A stretch of 64,000 bases of DNA from Patellaria atrata CBS 101060 (Eukaryota; Ascomycota; Dothideomycetes; Patellariales; Patellariaceae): positions 491,557 through 555,556 of the forward strand of contig MU006093.1 of NCBI GenBank assembly GCA_010093705.1. Direction: 5' to 3'. A program made the translations under genes and the position numbers. The notes under the pieces were generated by a model. That model had not been told where the DNA came from, did no database searches, and saw only the letters and a program-made list of their open reading frames with translations. Below, piece after piece: positions 12,601 to 24,211 of this stretch; the stretch's first letter is position 1; every line of letters starts with the position of its first letter.

Positions 12601-13329
12601 ACTATAAGGCTTCATATCCCACGAAGGCGAGCATAATCGACCCGGTGACGTCCAAATACTCGTTATATCTTAGCCTGCGCTAAATACCGACCGTCCACGA
12701 CGAGAATATCTTTCTACGTCCAATTGTCCACATTATCTATTGTCGTATCCGCGTTTTCATTCCCTACAGGTGCTGTGACCGCTCTGCATACTTTTGTGTA
12801 AGACTGTAAGTATAGTAGAGATCACTGAGCTCCTACATGATCAGCTTATAACTTCTCCTTGGCCCAACCTAACACTCAATTCTCGCTTCCTTCTGTGTTT
12901 TCTGCAGGCCTCTCCCGCTTGTACTTAAATCCTGCACAAGTCGTTTAAGGCAGATTCCATTCCTGAATAGGGGACCCTTAGGCATCTTATCTACTGCAGC
13001 ACCGCAGCCTTTCTCATCATTTGTAAAATTATTTACGCAGTTCTGTTGAGCACGTTCAATTATCTCTTCTGGATTCCGAAACCTGCTGACACTCGCATTA
13101 CCTGCTTAGCAGTTTTTATTGCACTTCCTTTGAAAAGCCAAAGAACTTAGACGACCCCGTAGACTCAAGCTTGTGACAAGCATTAGGCTACAAAAGCGTC
13201 AGAGATCAGTGGCCTTCACCTTTTCCGCGCGGAAGTCTTATCTACGTCCGCGAAAACCCACCTATTCACCCATAACAAACAAGTTTCGCTCATAAAATAA
13301 CATTTACCTATACTTTCCAAGCGCACACT
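9696..13329. other. Gene-poor region and long leader of the PSP1-type gene
   Basis: No coding region is supported. A (CTTG)5 run lies at 11231-11250. Pyrimidine-rich stretches from about 11380 onward, and again from 12470 to 13320, look like leader or promoter sequence of the PSP1-domain gene. A 115-codon open frame at 11382-11729 lacks domains and splicing partners. Confidence 0.45.
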
Positions 13330-16102
13330 ATGATGCCACCTAAACCTGGAACGAATGGAAAGCCCATCGCAATTGGACCTACTCTACATCGTGGAAATCA
13401 ACGAAGCGCAGAGCTCAGGCGCGGAACCCCTGATTCTGAAGCGATGGCGTCGTCCGAGGATGAACACGACCACCGGGTTACATCAACAACATGGTCAAAT
13501 CCACAAAGTAAAGCTAAGGCGCCTCCACAACTGCAGGGACGGAGACCATCGTGGATGAGCGAGGTCCAAAGCGGGGCCCAACGTAGGCAATCGTTGGGCG
13601 GCGGGTCAATTACCTCGCCCGGTTCCCAGCCTGGCACTCCTTCAACTGAACAAGGACCTTGGGGTATGAATACCTCCGTTACTCGTGGTGCTGCTCCTGG
13701 AGCTAGTTTCCCTTGGACTACCCCTTTTTGGCCAAATGAAAGCAGAAAGGAACCCCCGGCACGACTCACTGAAGTGACCCAATCCCCAACTTCCGGCGAA
13801 GCCCCAGTCGACGCATTCGCTTCCCCGCCACCCAAAGAAATTCCCTTCAACTTTCCTCTGGAGCCAGTTCTTAAGTCCTACAGATCACAGTCATACTCTG
13901 CAGGTCAGGTTGATGAGGAGAACCTTCCTGTGGGTGCTGGTATACCTGGCCTTGGGCATCGTCTGAGGGGACAACCCTTAAAACAAAGACCATCCCGCCC
14001 AAATGTACTAGGAGATCGGGTTGATCGCAGTACATTAGGCCTCTTAAGAGAAGATGACGACGACCAAGTCAGTTCCAATAGCTCGGAGCAAGGTGTTCAA
14101 GCACGATCAACAGGGCAAGCTTCACATTACCAGAATGATCTCCTACGCCAAGCTGCATTAGAGAATTCGCGTCTACGTGGACGCTCTTCAACACAGTCCT
14201 TAGCTGAGGTTCTTCCCCGAGGTGGAGCTAATAAGCTCCCAACCCGTCTAGGTACATATGGAGAACATGATCAAGCTATTGACATGGATGCCGATGAACT
14301 CGAGAAGTGTGTAAAAGTACATCAATTCACCAAGGAATATGCTAACGATCCCCAGCTACGAAATTATGAAAAGGGCTCACTGGCAGAGCCAACTACATTT
14401 TGGTGTCTTTGATGAAGGCGGACAGAGCCGCAGGCACTCCTTAGCAGACTTACCACAACCAAGATCTTCTCTCCTACGACAACATACTGCACCACAGCAG
14501 GTTGAAGAACCTAGTAGCTTGCGGCGCATGTCTACTGCGGAGCAACCCATGCCCTTCAATAATTACAATATCCGTACTGCACGGCAGCAAGAACCCGAGC
14601 CGGAAGTGACCCAACGTGAGTCCGGCTTTATTTTTTTTTATAGCTTCCTTCTATGAGAAATTATAATACGATGCAACTACTTATATTTATTCCGCCGCAG
14701 AGGTTCAGTGTCTGGAAGCAGCTGGCTAACTGAGTCTTTTCTGAACAGGTTCTTATTTCTCCGTCCCTACTATGAAAGGTCTCCATCGTTCCGAAATAAA
14801 TCCCTATGTGGTACCTCAAGTCATTGGCGCACCTACCAGGCAGTTATACATCGTCGCTTTCAAATGCGGAAGAGCAGATATCTTCCAGATTCCTGATGGG
14901 ACTGGCTTGGAATGCAAGATCGGTGATCTTGTCATTGTCGAAGGCGATCGAGGTTTTGATCTTGGAACTGTTACCCATGCTCGTGTAAGCAGTGAGGAAG
15001 CGGAAAAATTACGAGACCAGGCGGCGGAGGACCATTTCTTGTGGCTCATGCTGTTCTCTAAGCATGCTCAGGCGGCACAGAATGGCGTTCCAAATCCTAA
15101 CTCAGCCGGTTCCACAGGCATAGCTCGAGGTTCTCGCGGAACATCTGGCAGTCGAACGGAGGAAGAAAAACGTCATCGAATGATCCGGCGCCTTGCATCC
15201 GCACACGAAATACAGATCCTCAAAGATAAGGAAGGCTGGGAAGCTAAAGCTAAGCGTAGTGCTCAGCAGAAAGTCGTAGAACATAATCTACAAATGGAGA
15301 TACTTGACGCTGAATTTCAACTGCAAGTATAGACTCGTCAAGCTTGTTATTTCTAGTCGGCTAATGTAATACTCGAAATAGTGACCAGAAAAAGTTAACG
15401 TTCTACTACTTCGCCGAGAACTATGTTAATTTCAACGAACTAGTTACGGACCTATTCAAATCATTCAAAACCCGTATCTGGATGAGTGCGATCAACCCGG
15501 CTTCATTCGCTACTCCGTCGAATGCCTTATTCTCACGGATGCCACCTCACGGACTACTTAACCCGACTCCCCAGAATCGTGCGTCCCCAGTACCCTATGG
15601 TGCAGGGCCAATCAACAATTCTACTCACGGTGAGCAACTCAATATAACACCAATCAAACTTATGATTCTAATTTAGCGGACAGGCAACGTGATGGATCAT
15701 CCGAATAATGAGCGTGCTGGTGGCCAGCAGCAATTCTATCCTGGATATGGAGGGAATCAATACGGCCACCCCCCCCACAACTTCAACCCTGCTGCGTACG
15801 GACAAGGTGGTAACAATTACTGGATGCAAGCTCAGATGTACGGACAGTCCCCCAATTATGGCGCTCAACCCAACAACGCGTATCCAGGCCAGCATTATCC
15901 CGGCGTACAACAGAACACGTTTTCACCTGCTGCGTTTCCCCCTGGTGGACAATATCAGAACAATTACACTGGAAACGGGTCATCAAATGTATTTGGCGGA
16001 AACTCGTTGGACGCTGAAGAAAACTCAGGGCGTAGAGCGGACGATAGTACGGACTATGTCGCAGAAGCATTCCAGGACCTCCGTCTGCAAAGCTCCAACT
16101 GA
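13330..16102 (+). CDS. PSP1 C-terminal-domain protein
   Basis: Five exons (13330-14306, 14356-14615, 14749-15326, 15389-15629, 15684-16102) join in frame to 824 residues. Residues 1-410 are low-complexity, rich in Ser, Pro, Gln and Arg, with R-R-H-S phosphosite-like motifs. The conserved PSP1 region starts around residue 430 (R-Q-L-Y-I-V-A-F-K-C-G-R-A-D-I-F) and continues through G-D-L-V-I-V-E-G-D-R-G-F-D-L-G-T-V to K-K-L-T-F-Y-Y-F-A-E-N and K-T-R-I-W-M (about 606-640). The tail is Gln/Asn/Gly/Tyr-rich. The domain is named for yeast PSP1, a high-copy suppressor of DNA polymerase alpha mutations; related bacterial proteins act in RNA metabolism, so the biochemical role here is open. Branch points TGCTAAC and GCTAAT support introns 1 and 3. 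Intron 2 (133 nt) has an alternative acceptor at 14700 that would break the frame. Confidence 0.88.
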
Positions 16103-16958
16103 AAACGGGTCTGTTGCGCCTAGATTTACCGACTATTCGTCTTTCCAGGCCTTGTTTAGTTTTATTGGTCTGCGTGTTCTCTTATCCTGCATTTCGTTTC
16201 ATGTGTCACTTTTCCAGTGATTATATTCCGCGTATCCTGACATAACACTCTTACGGCCTTCCTAACGGACCACTTTCGCTAAGTACAACGGTTTTATACC
16301 ATTAGTATATGCGGGGAACAACATAAATGCCCGGCGTTGGGTTCCCCTGGGGATGTTGTCTAGGACTGCGTAGATCTACTTCGTTGGGAACCCTCCTTCT
16401 ATTGGGATGCATCATGACGAATCTTTCTTTAAAATCTGTTTCCTTAATTCTCTTTCCTCGATTTCATTTCTGAAGTGATGTGACACGATGCGCGAACCAA
16501 GGTCAAATAGAGCTTTCACTCGTTCTCGCGGTTATTGTGGCATTTCTGGCAGTAAGTCGAGATGGGTACTTTTGAACCAACTGTACTTAGGCGCGCATAC
16601 GTAGCTATGAAACCTGTGCAGAATTTCCTCTTCGAAAGTCGGTAGTGGACAAAATATGTTATGGTAATACCTCATTTAGCGAAAACTAATATACTCTTCG
16701 TTGTTAAGGTTGCTACATTCCCTCCACTTAGGCAGGAGCTCCAAAGCTGATGGGTCTTTCCTGATTTGACTGCTACCCATTACGTACCTGAACTTGTTAC
16801 ATCCGAATTTCAATAACCGCCTCGCTCTCGAGAACTCAACAGATATGATATCTCTACTTATACTTAACGCAGCCTTGTAGGGTAATTACTGATATCGATA
16901 CTCTCGCTCCTGTATGACTATTAACAATTCTGCCCGTCCAAAACCAACAAGGAGCAAT
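16103..16958. other. 3' region of the PSP1-type gene and promoter of the next gene
   Basis: A 7-bp inverted repeat GGGGAAC/GTTCCCC at about 16313-16349 could form a 3' UTR hairpin. Otherwise no feature is visible. Confidence 0.45.
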
Positions 16959-17907
16959 ATGAAACGTAAGAGCAACGGTACATGCACTCTACAATAAGCT
17001 GCAGCTATATGATGCTAATATAGTAGGCATTGACGAAAACGACTCTTCTCGCCTTTCTGGAAGACCATCTCAGCGTAATGAGAGATCAAAGAAAGTTGAG
17101 AAAATGTTGAGCGATGACCACTTCGAACCTGACCTTATGTCCGACTATGAGGAGGATCGTGGGATGACAGAGAGCCAGTGAGATTGGATTATGGATTGCT
17201 AGTATTGTGCCTAAGCTGAATCTTTTCTCCTTAGGACATTCTTGCATGTTGCGAAGATATTTGAGAAGTCAAAGTACGACGATAACTACCCGAAGAAGTT
17301 CAACCAACGAATATCGGTCGATAAGGCAAAGCTAGAATTATTGATCAAAGGGAAGCTGAAGGATGAGTATGTGTCGATAAATCATGAAATATTTAGGCCA
17401 CCCTCAAATCTCACTGTTTATAGAGAACACATGAAATCTAACATCCACAACGCGGTTCGTACGCAAGTCACGGATGGTTTCAAGGCTGGAGCGACGTCAA
17501 GTGAAAGCATTAGCACAGACATCTACATTACCCGTGGTACAACCCTCATAAAACAATCACATGAACTCATGATGACATATGAAACGCTGTTAGAAAAAGC
17601 AGAAACGGCTGCCCTGGAGGCTAGTAACATAGCGAGCACCAGTAGCGAGGAAGATCTCCAGGCAGCAAGGAGGTTGCTCAAGATCGGGAAAGCGTTGGTG
17701 TTGAAGCAAGCTCATAGGGTTTTCGGAGTAGACAACGAGGCTGTGGAGAAAGAATCGGCTGAGGACTACTCGAAAGATGAACATTATCCACTAGTTCTGG
17801 AACAGTTTGAATCAGCTCGTCCTGTAGACGGTCCTAAGGAAACTGGGATTCAAGAGACCCTTCGACAGGCTGAGAAGGGTGTGAGAAAGTTGACTAGGGA
17901 AATATGA
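16959..17907 (+). CDS. Unrecognised helix-rich protein
   Basis: Three exons are modelled: 16959-16965 (ATGAAAC), about 17027-17177 (acceptor 17026, or 17023 in the same frame) and 17235-17907. Intron 2 is 57 nt (GTGAGA..TAG). The product is about 276 residues, soluble, charged and mostly predicted helix, with an acidic segment near the N-terminus (S-D-D-H-F-E-P-D-L-M-S-D-Y-E-E-D) and coiled-coil-like stretches such as Y-E-T-L-L-E-K-A-E-T-A-A-L-E-A and A-R-R-L-L-K-I-G-K-A-L. I know no family for it, and there is no signal peptide or membrane segment. The long clean third exon and the in-frame splice joins make it a real gene. The 7-nt first exon is the weakest part; translation could instead begin further 5' or within exon 2. 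Confidence 0.65.
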
Positions 17908-18250
17908 TCAAAATCAGGGATGAGATAGAGGATAGTCATCGAAAATTTCCAACATATAGGGACACCGTTCTTTGAGAGTTCTTGTAGCAATGATTCCCCG
18001 TAATCCGAAGGTCCTCGATATGTAATTCGGTTATACTGATATATGTTATTGTGAGCTTGTGAAATACTATTCCCTTTTCGAGAGTCTGTGCGGGATGTGT
18101 GGTTGCCGTGGTGATGATGAGGAGAAGATGAGGGATACCTAAAGCGAACTAGTGCCTCACATTTGAGATCTGGGGAAGGCGGGGTCTAAGCTCCGAGCTC
18201 TCCTAAACTTCACCTGCAAAGCCTCAGGATGTGGCTCAACATCGTTCAGA

Positions 18251-19463
18251 ATGGTTTCGAGGTACCTTCAAAGCCAGGACTCGTTCTCACCTCTTTTAGA
18301 CGGCAGAACTTGTTATTAGAGTTGTATGTCTGCCTATAGCCCCACACGTCCAACCCATTCTAATACCCCTCGAACTCCACAGTGCTAGCTTGAAAGCTGC
18401 TTGTCCGGAGGGCATATACGTTATAATCACGCCCGGTGATCCTAGCTTATGGGCAGGAGTTCTTTTTATCAAGTCGGGTAAGTCATATCGGTTTATACAT
18501 CGCTCAAGATATTCTCTAATTCAACGCGCGGCCAGCAGGGCCTTATAAACCAGCAGTTCTTCGATTTCAGATCTCATTTCCGCCAACTTATCCCGACTTA
18601 CCTCCTTTGGTGACCTTCACGACGGATATCTTCCATCCTCTCCTTACTCCCTTAACTACGTACACGTACACAACTGGTGCGTCTAACAATGACACTGTCA
18701 GTGCGACTGACGAGGAAAGATTGCCTCCAGGAGGATTTAGCCTTAGACATGGCTTTCCTCACTGGTTCGGTAGAGCGCAGAAGAGTGCTAGTAGTTCAAG
18801 AAATACAAGTGGCTCTCATCTAGGGGCAGGAACGCAATCGCTCAGTCCCATTCATGACGAAACCGCATCATCGCATAGCTCGAGAATGCCCTCACCTTCG
18901 CATAGCAGCGCACTACTATCGAATAAATTGAGGCAGAGCAGCACCTACATTGATATACCCATTGTGGAAGTTCTTCAATACCTGAAATCGAGTTTCACGG
19001 AAGAGGCTGTCCTAGACTCGATAACTTTAGAGTCCGCCGCGAATACTGGGGCTTATCATGCATGGAAGACACATAGGGGAGATGCAGTAAAGCAATCGAG
19101 ATCACTTTCGCCTCAGTCACCGACATCGGAATCAAGGAGGAGTAGCGAAGATGGAAGTTCTCGCTTTTCCTTGGATCCAAAACAAGGAGGTCCTCAATTA
19201 GCAAGGACAAGACGTCCGGGAGAGTGGAATTGGGAAGGTGTGTGGGAAGAGCGTGTGAGGAAGGGTATTCAGAACAGTCTTTCCGATCCGGTTCTCTTCG
19301 GTAATTCTTCTGGTGGGGATGATTTGGTATGGACACTTTTCAAAACTTCTTTTGCGCACAGACTAATGCCTCCTAGATCCGCTTTCTGGATATAGAAAGT
19401 GATGCAATAGATGGGTTACGGAAGGATATCGAGAAGCGTGAATCATTTGTATCTGCAGTTTGA
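18251..19463 (+). CDS. UBC-fold E2-variant protein (AKTIP/FTS-like), lacking the catalytic cysteine
   Basis: Five exons (18251-18261, 18300-18323, 18383-18477, 18539-19326, 19377-19463) join in frame to 334 residues. Residues 10-90 have the E2 core: P-E-G-I-Y-V-I-I-T-P-G-D-P-S-L-W, then P-A-V-L-R-F-Q-I-S-F-P-P-T-Y-P, then I-F-H-P-L-L-T-P-L-T-T-Y-T-Y. In true E2 enzymes an active-site Cys follows the H-P-N motif; here the segment after His76-Pro77 has no Cys, so conjugating activity is not expected. Metazoan AKTIP/FTS, an E2 variant, works with Hook proteins and FHIP in dynein-dependent early-endosome transport; that role for this protein is inference. Residues 100-250 are Ser-rich and disordered, and the last exon is a charged helix. 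The small first exons are supported by phase and by the family sequence R-R-Q-N-L-L-L-E-F. Confidence 0.8.
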
Positions 19464-19611
19464 ATTTCCTGAATCAATTCGGATGACGTATCTACGCTTT
19501 GACGAAAAGTTCTTTACCGACTATAATACAGAAATGATATACCGATGAAGAACTCAATAGCCTGAGATATGAGTAGCCTAACCGACGGACCACGGAGGTT
19601 TTTAAGTCAGC

Positions 19612-19640
19612 GTACAAGGGGTACAAGGGGTACAAGGGGT
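19612..19640. repeat. 10-bp tandem repeat GTACAAGGGG x3
   Basis: Three consecutive units are seen directly, with a partial related unit (GTATGCAAG) after them. Confidence 0.85.
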
Positions 19641-19709
19641 ATGCAAGTGATCAAGGGGACTTGAAAAGCCGTTGTCACTTACCAAAGTAGTGACGCAGGG
19701 CCTTGTGGT

Positions 19710-19728
19710 GTACAGCCCTGGGCTGTAC
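19710..19728. other. Near-perfect palindrome GTACAGCCC-T-GGGCTGTAC
   Basis: Two 9-bp arms with a one-base centre. The odd-length dyad suits a dimeric DNA-binding protein better than a hairpin. It lies 655 bp upstream of the HECT ligase start. Confidence 0.7.
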
Positions 19729-20383
19729 CTTATCTTGCGGGGGATTACAGGGGGAGGGGTACCTTAGGAAAGTCCCTCGGTCTCAATGTCAAAAAAAAAA
19801 AAAAAAAAATTGATAGTACCAAGGTACTTCTTTAGAATTTTAAACTGGAAAAGTTTTCTGCGGAGACTCGCTTTATTCTTGGTTCTGAAATTGATTTTGG
19901 AAAATACTCCTCCCTTCTGACCGATACTGTAGAGAAGACAAAGCCGGAGGCAAGTTGCTAAGTAGAACCAACACCGGCCGCGTCAGATACTCAAAGTGAA
20001 GAGCGCGAAATTTGACGATCAACGATGATCCATATTGGAACAGCTCAGTACTTGTATACCGCATACTTTGCAGCATGAAATCGCCTAATCGTATTCTCAA
20101 AGATCATCCTTCTGGAAACATGGCATGATTGGGATACGGTGAAGCTTTTCTTTGTTGGCGTATTCCCGGCGCCTGAAACTCCAAATGTATGTCAGTTTGT
20201 TTGAACTTGAACATGTTTCTCTAACGCGTAATGCGATCAACATACCATATGCTGTAATTGTTTTGGACCCTTCGCTGACCCTGAAGATCATATTGTCCGT
20301 TAAACATAGCGGATCTACTCGACGAGAGCGAGTCCAGCAAACTTCATCACCTCAGTATTTCAACTTCATGCTTCCCACCACCA

Positions 20384-23300
20384 ATGCCTCCGTGGTCGAA
20401 TCTCTTTTCTGGAAACTCCAGTAATAATTCCTCAGCTCCGAGTGCGCCTCCCTCAATCGATTACCCAACCTTATACGGACGGCGAGATGACGTAGCATAC
20501 AATGCCCTTCGTCCACTTAACGACACCTCATCGCTGACTAAAACGCCCGTCATGGCTAGAGACTCGCAGACTTCTACCGCATCACGAAAGGGTGCAGGAA
20601 AATCCTCACATTCAAGATCTGCCTCTCACCCTCTGGCGAGCCTTTTCGGCCGGAAGAAGACACCTGGGCATTCGGATAATGATTCGACAGATGATGATGG
20701 ACGGATGTCCCCTATTTCGATTCCCATCCCTAACGGGGGTAGTCCACTACGAAAGTCCACCCGGGGGAAGAAGGAGGAAGATGATATGGTACACGGCAAT
20801 TGTATGACATGTGGCAGTAAAATTAGGTGGCCCAAAGAAAAGAGTACTTTTCGATGTACAGAATGTTCAATGATTAATGATTTGATACCTATCGAGGGAA
20901 TGGGTACTAAAGAGGTCATTTTACTAAGTTCTGGAGAAAGATTGAAAGGTAGATCTTTCAAAATTCACGTCCCTTTCTGCTCTCGTTCTGCAGAAGCTAA
21001 TCAGATTCCTATAGGTAATGACCTGTCTATTGAAAAGATTCAGACTATTATCGACCGCTGCATTATAGCATACTTCAAAAAGCGCTTTGGACCTCAAAAT
21101 GGGAAGAAAAATGGAGATCCAACACTTGAATCAATCATTACTCAGTCATCTAAAATCTATCACAACCCAAACTCATCTAACACTCAACTTCCTGAAAAGA
21201 TACCAAACTTCATATTCCCTCCTACACATGGGCTTAATGTTGAGAATTCACATCTTTACCACGGTCTTAGAAGAGGCTCTGCTGGTGATACATCTTATCT
21301 AGCGAGATCATCACCACCTATCGGTGATAACTTATCTGGAGTTCGAGGCAACAAGGACAGGTATACCCCTCTAATGCCCCAACGATATCCCCCTCCACCT
21401 CCGTCAATTATGAATGCCAATGACGACCGCAAGGTGTATGAATCCCGTGCAAGCAACTTGAAAGATGCACCAATTTCTATCGAGGAAGCTTTCAAGCGGG
21501 AACGATATGAAAGGATCAAGGCTATATTTAGGCCATTAGAAGATTTCTTGATGATGACTTTCGGGAATCATGATTGCCTCAATACCTCCTTTCTAACCGG
21601 TCGTCCTCAAGTGGGAGCTCGCACACGGAGTGAAGGGACATTAAGCGTAAGTTCGTCGAACGCGCCGGCAAAGACTCATGATACTCGTGATCCTTTCTTT
21701 GGACTCGATGCAAAGACCCTTCTACTAGGTGATTTTGCAGAGAATGGATCCTGGTGGGCTGGACGCATTGATCGCCACAGAAGTTCTGCCAAACCTCGTG
21801 GGGCAACGGAAGGAGAAACTAGGTACGTGAGCTCAAAATCGCCGCGTATACATTGGGCTCAGCTTGAGAAATGGTATGAGACTCTGTTTAACGCCGGCTA
21901 TAACTGGGACATGAAGCTACAGGAACTCATTCTTGCTGGAGAAATACCTCCTATGGAGCCGTCAAGGATACCTATTCGAGACATTGAAGGAGAGTTTGAC
22001 GATGCCCAATTACATCTCCGAAGGACTCTTTTCAAAATCACTGAAACTCTGCTTAAACGTCCTGGTAGGCCTATTCAGCGCCCTGATGATATCAGGTTTT
22101 TACTTATGATTCTTTCCAATCCACTTCTACACCCCTCACACGATTATCAATCTTCTGGACAGTATGGAAGTGGAAGAACCCGCAGTCAGACCCGCAGTCA
22201 TATCCGCAGTCAAAGTGAATCAGATCAAAGGTTAGCGTTACGAGTTCCAGAAGGCAAGGAATCTTCTCGACAAAGATCCCCGAGCGTAGAAAGATTCGGA
22301 CACCATTCCGGTATCCTCAAACGTGTCTTGGGAATCATTGCAAACTCGCCGCATGAATGTCATAGACATCTCACTCTTTGGTTTTCAAGACTCAATGAAC
22401 GTCAGTTTCGACATCTGGCAGACATTGTTGGCACCTTTGTTACACATCGCGTCCAGCGCCAGAATCGTAGACCCAGAACCTCAAGCCAGACACCAGCAGC
22501 TGGGCTAGTACCTCACGTAGCCGGTCCCAGTGTTGCCCAGCTGCATGCTGCGCTAGGTCTTTCAGGAGGAAGCACGCCTGCTGATAATGATAAGGACCGA
22601 GTAGCATATGCTGACGATTGGCAGTTGAAAGCAGCGGCTAAAGTCATGACTCTACTTTTTACGGCTAATAACATATACTACATGAAGAATCTGCAGCCTG
22701 TCAACGTTTCTCCTTCCATTGGTGGCCCTTCAAGTTCAGGTCTTGCAGCGCAGCAACGTGCAAGGGAACATGGACAGTTGCTACCGATATCCGACTTTTA
22801 CAATAGTTATTTGGACCAGACTGATCTTATCGCAGACTTTGAACTCTGGGAATCTCGACGAGGAAAATTCTCTTTCTGCCAATATCCGCTCTTTCTATCT
22901 CTTGGCGCTAAGATTAAAATCCTCGAATATGATGCGAAACGACAGATGATGAACCAAGCGCGAGATGCTTTCTTTGCCAGTATCCTTTCTAGCCGAAATG
23001 TCGAACAGCACTTTCATCTACGGGTCAGGCGAGAATGTCTTGTAGAGGATTCATTGCAGCAGGTCAGCGAAGCCGTAGGTGCAGGACAAGAAAACATCAA
23101 GAAGGGCTTAAGAGTGCATTTTGTCGGCGAGGAAGGTGTTGACGCTGGTGGTCTCCGCAAGGAGTGGTTTCTGTCTCTGGTCCGAGAAATATTCGATCCT
23201 AATCATGGTTTGTGGATTCACTTAATAAAATCGATTGACAGTGCAGTACTAACCAATCTTACAGGTATGTTTGTTTATGATGACGACTCTCTCTACTGTT

Positions 23301-24211
23301 ATTTCAACCCGAACTCCTTCGAGACATCAGATCAGTACTTTCTCGTTGGCGTTTTACTAGGTTTGGCGATATACAATTCGACTATTTTGGATGTCGCTCT
23401 CCCTCCGTTTGCATTCAAGAAACTACTCGCGCAAGGGCCTATGTTGGGAAAGGATAACCCTTTACCATCAACCTTCCGACCGTGGGTGCAGTTGACATTG
23501 GACGATCTTGCAGAGTACCGACCCCAACTTGCTCATGGACTACGGCAACTACTCGAATATGAAGGAGATGTAGAGTCGACATACTGCAGAGACTTCGTAA
23601 TTGAAGTAGAGAAATACGGAACTACTATCACCGTACCGCTGTGCGAAGGCGGAGAAAGGCGACCGGTTACAAATGAGAACCGACAAGAATTTGTAGACTT
23701 ATATGTAAAATATCTCTTGGACACGGCCGTATCTCGACAATTCGATCCTTTTAAGCGCGGTTTCTTTACCGTATGCGGCGGCAACTCATTGTCGCTCTTT
23801 AGGCCAGAAGAGATAGAGTTGGCTGTACGCGGCTCAGATGAACCATTGGACATTGCATCCGTTCGAGCGGTGGCGCAATATAACCACTGGAACGATGAAA
23901 ATGGGCGCGACATTGTGGACCCAGCAGGGACAGTTCCGGTACTCAGGTGGTTCTGGGAATTCTTCGAGGCGGCCAACCCAACGGATCAGCGCAAGATTCT
24001 CAGTTTCATCACCGGCAGCGACCGTATTCCTGCGGTAGGCGCGACGAGCTTGAAGATTACGATCACTTGCCTCGGGAATGATTGTGAGCGTTTCCCCGTG
24101 GCTAGGACGTGCTTCAACCTCCTGCAGTTGTATAGATATGGGAGTAGAAAGAAGCTCGTGGAGAAGCTTTGGAGAGCGGTGGTAGAGAGTGAGGGCTTTG
24201 GATTAAAGTGA
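20384..24211 (+). CDS. hul4: HECT-type E3 ubiquitin ligase, Hul4 type
   Basis: Two exons, 20384-23207 and 23265-24211, give about 1256 residues. The 57-nt intron has a TACTAAC branch point, is a multiple of three and contains no stop, so the region reads open without splicing; removal restores the conserved N-H-G-M-F-V-Y-D junction. Residues 1-130 are disordered. A Cys4 zinc-binding motif (C140-x2-C143-x14-C158-x2-C161) is followed by a long middle region. The C-terminal HECT domain (about residues 890-1256) includes G-G-L-R-K-E-W-F and the catalytic Cys1224 in A-R-T-C-F-N-L-L-Q-L, which accepts ubiquitin from E2 and passes it to substrate. There are no C2 or WW domains, which excludes the Rsp5/Nedd4 type. 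S. cerevisiae Hul4 shares this arrangement and acts in nuclear and stress protein quality control. Confidence 0.92.
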   Translation: MPPWSNLFSGNSSNNSSAPSAPPSIDYPTLYGRRDDVAYNALRPLNDTSSLTKTPVMARDSQTSTASRKGAGKSSHSRSASHPLASLFGRKKTPGHSDNDSTDDDGRMSPISIPIPNGGSPLRKSTRGKKEEDDMVHGNCMTCGSKIRWPKEKSTFRCTECSMINDLIPIEGMGTKEVILLSSGERLKGRSFKIHVPFCSRSAEANQIPIGNDLSIEKIQTIIDRCIIAYFKKRFGPQNGKKNGDPTLESIITQSSKIYHNPNSSNTQLPEKIPNFIFPPTHGLNVENSHLYHGLRRGSAGDTSYLARSSPPIGDNLSGVRGNKDRYTPLMPQRYPPPPPSIMNANDDRKVYESRASNLKDAPISIEEAFKRERYERIKAIFRPLEDFLMMTFGNHDCLNTSFLTGRPQVGARTRSEGTLSVSSSNAPAKTHDTRDPFFGLDAKTLLLGDFAENGSWWAGRIDRHRSSAKPRGATEGETRYVSSKSPRIHWAQLEKWYETLFNAGYNWDMKLQELILAGEIPPMEPSRIPIRDIEGEFDDAQLHLRRTLFKITETLLKRPGRPIQRPDDIRFLLMILSNPLLHPSHDYQSSGQYGSGRTRSQTRSHIRSQSESDQRLALRVPEGKESSRQRSPSVERFGHHSGILKRVLGIIANSPHECHRHLTLWFSRLNERQFRHLADIVGTFVTHRVQRQNRRPRTSSQTPAAGLVPHVAGPSVAQLHAALGLSGGSTPADNDKDRVAYADDWQLKAAAKVMTLLFTANNIYYMKNLQPVNVSPSIGGPSSSGLAAQQRAREHGQLLPISDFYNSYLDQTDLIADFELWESRRGKFSFCQYPLFLSLGAKIKILEYDAKRQMMNQARDAFFASILSSRNVEQHFHLRVRRECLVEDSLQQVSEAVGAGQENIKKGLRVHFVGEEGVDAGGLRKEWFLSLVREIFDPNHGLWIHLIKSIDSAVLTNLTGMFVYDDDSLYCYFNPNSFETSDQYFLVGVLLGLAIYNSTILDVALPPFAFKKLLAQGPMLGKDNPLPSTFRPWVQLTLDDLAEYRPQLAHGLRQLLEYEGDVESTYCRDFVIEVEKYGTTITVPLCEGGERRPVTNENRQEFVDLYVKYLLDTAVSRQFDPFKRGFFTVCGGNSLSLFRPEEIELAVRGSDEPLDIASVRAVAQYNHWNDENGRDIVDPAGTVPVLRWFWEFFEAANPTDQRKILSFITGSDRIPAVGATSLKITITCLGNDCERFPVARTCFNLLQLYRYGSRKKLVEKLWRAVVESEGFGLK

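Larger units (their letters stand above)
19464..20383. other. Intergenic region with short repeats and a palindrome
   Basis: Holds three GTACAAGGGG units (19612-19640), a 9+1+9 nt palindrome (19710-19728), and an A19 tract near 19791-19809. The remainder is the leader of the HECT-ligase gene. Confidence 0.6.
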
